Positions 12,557 through 14,236 of a stretch of DNA of 14,236 nt are shown piece by piece. The DNA is from Planctomycetota bacterium (GTDB lineage: Bacteria; Planctomycetota; UBA1135; GCA-002686595), in assembly GCA_029212955.1 (NCBI GenBank), contig JARGOW010000031.1, positions 1 to 14,236 of the forward strand, in the 5' to 3' direction. The notes beneath the pieces were generated by a model that was not told the DNA's origin, searched no databases, and saw nothing but the letters and a program-made list of their open reading frames with translations. Position numbers and translations under genes: made by a program. Position 1 is the first letter of the stretch. Each line of letters begins with the position of its first letter.

Positions 12557-14236
12557 ATGACCACCCAAGCACCCGTGAACACCCCCACCTTCGAGTCCCT
12601 CGAGCCCCACTTCAAGAAGTGGGAGATGATCGGCGACATGATCGACCAGTGCGTCGACCTCATGCTCAACCTGCGTCAAAGCGGGCACCCGGGAGGTTCC
12701 CGGTCCAAGGTTCCCATGCTCGTGGCCAGCACCCTGGGCGCGGGTATGCGCTGGGACGTGCGCCACCCCGAGAACCCGCTCGGTGACCGTCACATCCTGG
12801 TGGCCGGTCACGCCAACCCCGCGGTCTACGGCATGCTCGCCGTTTACAACGAGGCCCTGCGCATCGCCCACCGCCGCACCGGCGACAGCAAGTACCTGGT
12901 CCCCAAGGCCGACGAACGTCAACTCGTCTGGCAGGACCTGCTCTGGTTGCGCCACGAAGGCCAACTTCAGGGTCACGCCGAAATGGAAGGCAAGTCGCTC
13001 TTCTTCAAGTTCAACACCGGCCCCTCCGGCCACGGCGCCCCCGCCGCCCTCGGCGCGGCCATGGCGCTCAAGCACGCCGGCTCGGACACCACGGTCTTCG
13101 CCCTCGAAGGCGAAGGCGGCCACACCGCCGGCTGCCACCACGCGGTCAAGAACTCGGCCTACGGGTTGGGTCTCGACAACCTGATCTACCTGCTCGACTG
13201 GAACGACTTCGGCATCGACAAGTTCTCCAACTCGGACGTGGCCTTCGGCACGCCCAAGGAATGGTTTGAGTCCTACGGCTGGCGCGTCGCCGGCGCCGAG
13301 GACGGCCACGACTACGCGGACCTGACCCGCGCCCTTCTGGACGTCGTCCACCCCGACGACACCGAAGGCCGCCCCGGCTGCGTCTGGTTCAAGACCACCA
13401 AGGGCCGCGGCTACCACGTCTACGACGCCCCCTCCCACGGCAAGGTCCACGGCCGCAACTCCGACATGTTCTGGCGCTGCCGCCAGGACTTCACGGACAA
13501 GTACGGCGTGCACTTCGAAGGCCAAGGCGACACCACCGACACCGGTGAAGAAGCCTGCCGCAAGCAAAGCGAAAGCTGGTTCCAAACCGTCTTCAGCGTG
13601 CTCGAAAGCACCGAAGGCCTGGCCGAGTACCTGGCCGACCGCCTGATCGACATCGCCGAGTCCATCCCCGGCGAACTACCCGCCAAGAAGTTCGACTCCA
13701 GCCGCAACCTGACCGACAACACCGACTGGCTCAACCAGGACACCCTTCCCGAAGGCCTGTTCCTGCCCGCCGGCGCCAAGGCCGCCAACAAGGACGGCTT
13801 CAAGAAGTTCGGTGCCTGGGTCAACTCCTACGCGCTCAAGCACACCGGCCGCCCGCTCGTGCTGGCCGCCTCCGCCGACCTGGCCGACTCCACCGCCCTC
13901 TCCGGCTTCGGCGGAGACTTCGAGGATCAAAAGGGCCCCGGCTGGTACGACCGCAACAGCGCCACCGACGGCGCCATCCTGCCCCAGCAGATCACCGAGT
14001 TCACCAACGCCGGCCTAATCTGCGGAGCCGCCACCGTAAACCTGAGTTCGACCCCCGAGGACGACTTCAAAGGCTACTGGGGCGCCACCTCCACCTACGG
14101 TTCCTTCAGCTACCTGAAGTACGGCATGTTCCGCCTCTTCAGCCAGCTCACCCAGGACTGCGAACTCAAGGCCGGCAAGGTCATCTGGGTCGTCGGCCAC
14201 TCCGGCCCCGAAACCGCCGAAGACAGCCGCACCCAC
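12557..14236 (+). CDS. Transketolase-family thiamine-diphosphate enzyme, 3' end outside window
   Basis: 560 residues are visible and the frame is open at the right edge; transketolases are usually about 660. ATG 12557 is preceded by AGGA five bases upstream. The N-terminal ThDP-binding domain has RQSGHPGGSRSK (40-51), where transketolases have SGHPG, DRHILVAGHANPAVYGML (77-94), and FNTGPSGHGAPAALGAAMA (152-170). The cofactor motif reads ALEGEGGHTAG...DWNDFGID (182-221), i.e. GEG instead of the usual GDG. The pyrimidine-binding domain shows LVLAASADLADSTALSG (434-450), ITEFTNAG (479-486, catalytic Glu481) and WVVGHSGPETAEDSRTH (544-560). Transketolases move two-carbon units between pentose and hexose phosphates in the cytosol. 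Family membership is firm; that this divergent member is a true transketolase is likely but not certain. Codon use is strongly C/G-ending, so it is probably highly expressed. Confidence 0.9.
   Translation, partial: MTTQAPVNTPTFESLEPHFKKWEMIGDMIDQCVDLMLNLRQSGHPGGSRSKVPMLVASTLGAGMRWDVRHPENPLGDRHILVAGHANPAVYGMLAVYNEALRIAHRRTGDSKYLVPKADERQLVWQDLLWLRHEGQLQGHAEMEGKSLFFKFNTGPSGHGAPAALGAAMALKHAGSDTTVFALEGEGGHTAGCHHAVKNSAYGLGLDNLIYLLDWNDFGIDKFSNSDVAFGTPKEWFESYGWRVAGAEDGHDYADLTRALLDVVHPDDTEGRPGCVWFKTTKGRGYHVYDAPSHGKVHGRNSDMFWRCRQDFTDKYGVHFEGQGDTTDTGEEACRKQSESWFQTVFSVLESTEGLAEYLADRLIDIAESIPGELPAKKFDSSRNLTDNTDWLNQDTLPEGLFLPAGAKAANKDGFKKFGAWVNSYALKHTGRPLVLAASADLADSTALSGFGGDFEDQKGPGWYDRNSATDGAILPQQITEFTNAGLICGAATVNLSSTPEDDFKGYWGATSTYGSFSYLKYGMFRLFSQLTQDCELKAGKVIWVVGHSGPETAEDSRTH

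Noticed and set aside
12449..13585. Long minus-strand open frame (378 codons) opposite the transketolase-like gene
   Set aside because: The predicted product is a low-complexity Val/Gly/Ala-rich chain. It is the shadow expected from strong C-ending codon bias on the plus strand.

Overview
The window is GC-rich bacterial DNA (about 60 % G+C by eye), probably from a member of the Planctomycetota. The main clue is a pair of adjacent secreted proteins (6373-7305 and 7409-9140) that end in the same Cys-Pro/Asn-Ser-rich C-terminal domain. I know this domain as abundant in secreted proteins of marine planctomycetes. The taxonomic call is inference. There is no rRNA, tRNA, CRISPR array, transposase or phage gene. 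Most of the window is housekeeping and envelope genes, and I see no obvious defence or mobile system.

Layout from left to right. (1) 1-684 (+): the C-terminal part of an amidohydrolase. (2) 735-1406 (+): a DUF2238/YjdF-type membrane protein that converges on the next block. (3) 6212-1426 (-): a probable three-gene operon of thymidine phosphorylase (deoA), a two-domain Gfo/Idh/MocA oxidoreductase fused to an NDP-sugar epimerase-like (extended SDR) protein, and a family 4 glycosyltransferase. (4) 6373-9140 (+): two secreted proteins with a shared C-terminal domain. The second carries a repeated propeller-like region and is broken by a frameshift just after its signal peptide. (5) 10954-9155 (-): a probable three-gene operon of a small acidic protein, a VOC/glyoxalase-fold protein, and phosphopentomutase (deoB), whose ATG overlaps the VOC stop codon by 4 nt. 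(6) 11246-12268 (+): a secreted acidic protein of unknown function, preceded by a perfect 10-bp GNRA-loop hairpin and followed by a strong GC-rich hairpin. (7) 12557-14236 (+): a transketolase-family protein that runs off the right edge.

How the genes fit together. Thymidine phosphorylase, phosphopentomutase and a transketolase-like enzyme are consecutive steps of nucleoside salvage into the pentose phosphate pool. Here they sit in three separate units, with the two secreted proteins between deoA and deoB. The oxidoreductase-epimerase fusion and the glycosyltransferase look like surface sugar or glycoconjugate functions that share a transcript with deoA. The last two genes use almost only C- or G-ending codons, which suggests high expression; the secreted pair is much more relaxed.

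The points most worth a second look are the frameshift in the propeller gene, the shared C-terminal domain, the oxidoreductase-epimerase fusion, the altered thiamine-diphosphate motif (GEG instead of GDG) in the transketolase-like protein, and the overlapping palindrome and hairpin at 11088-11119.
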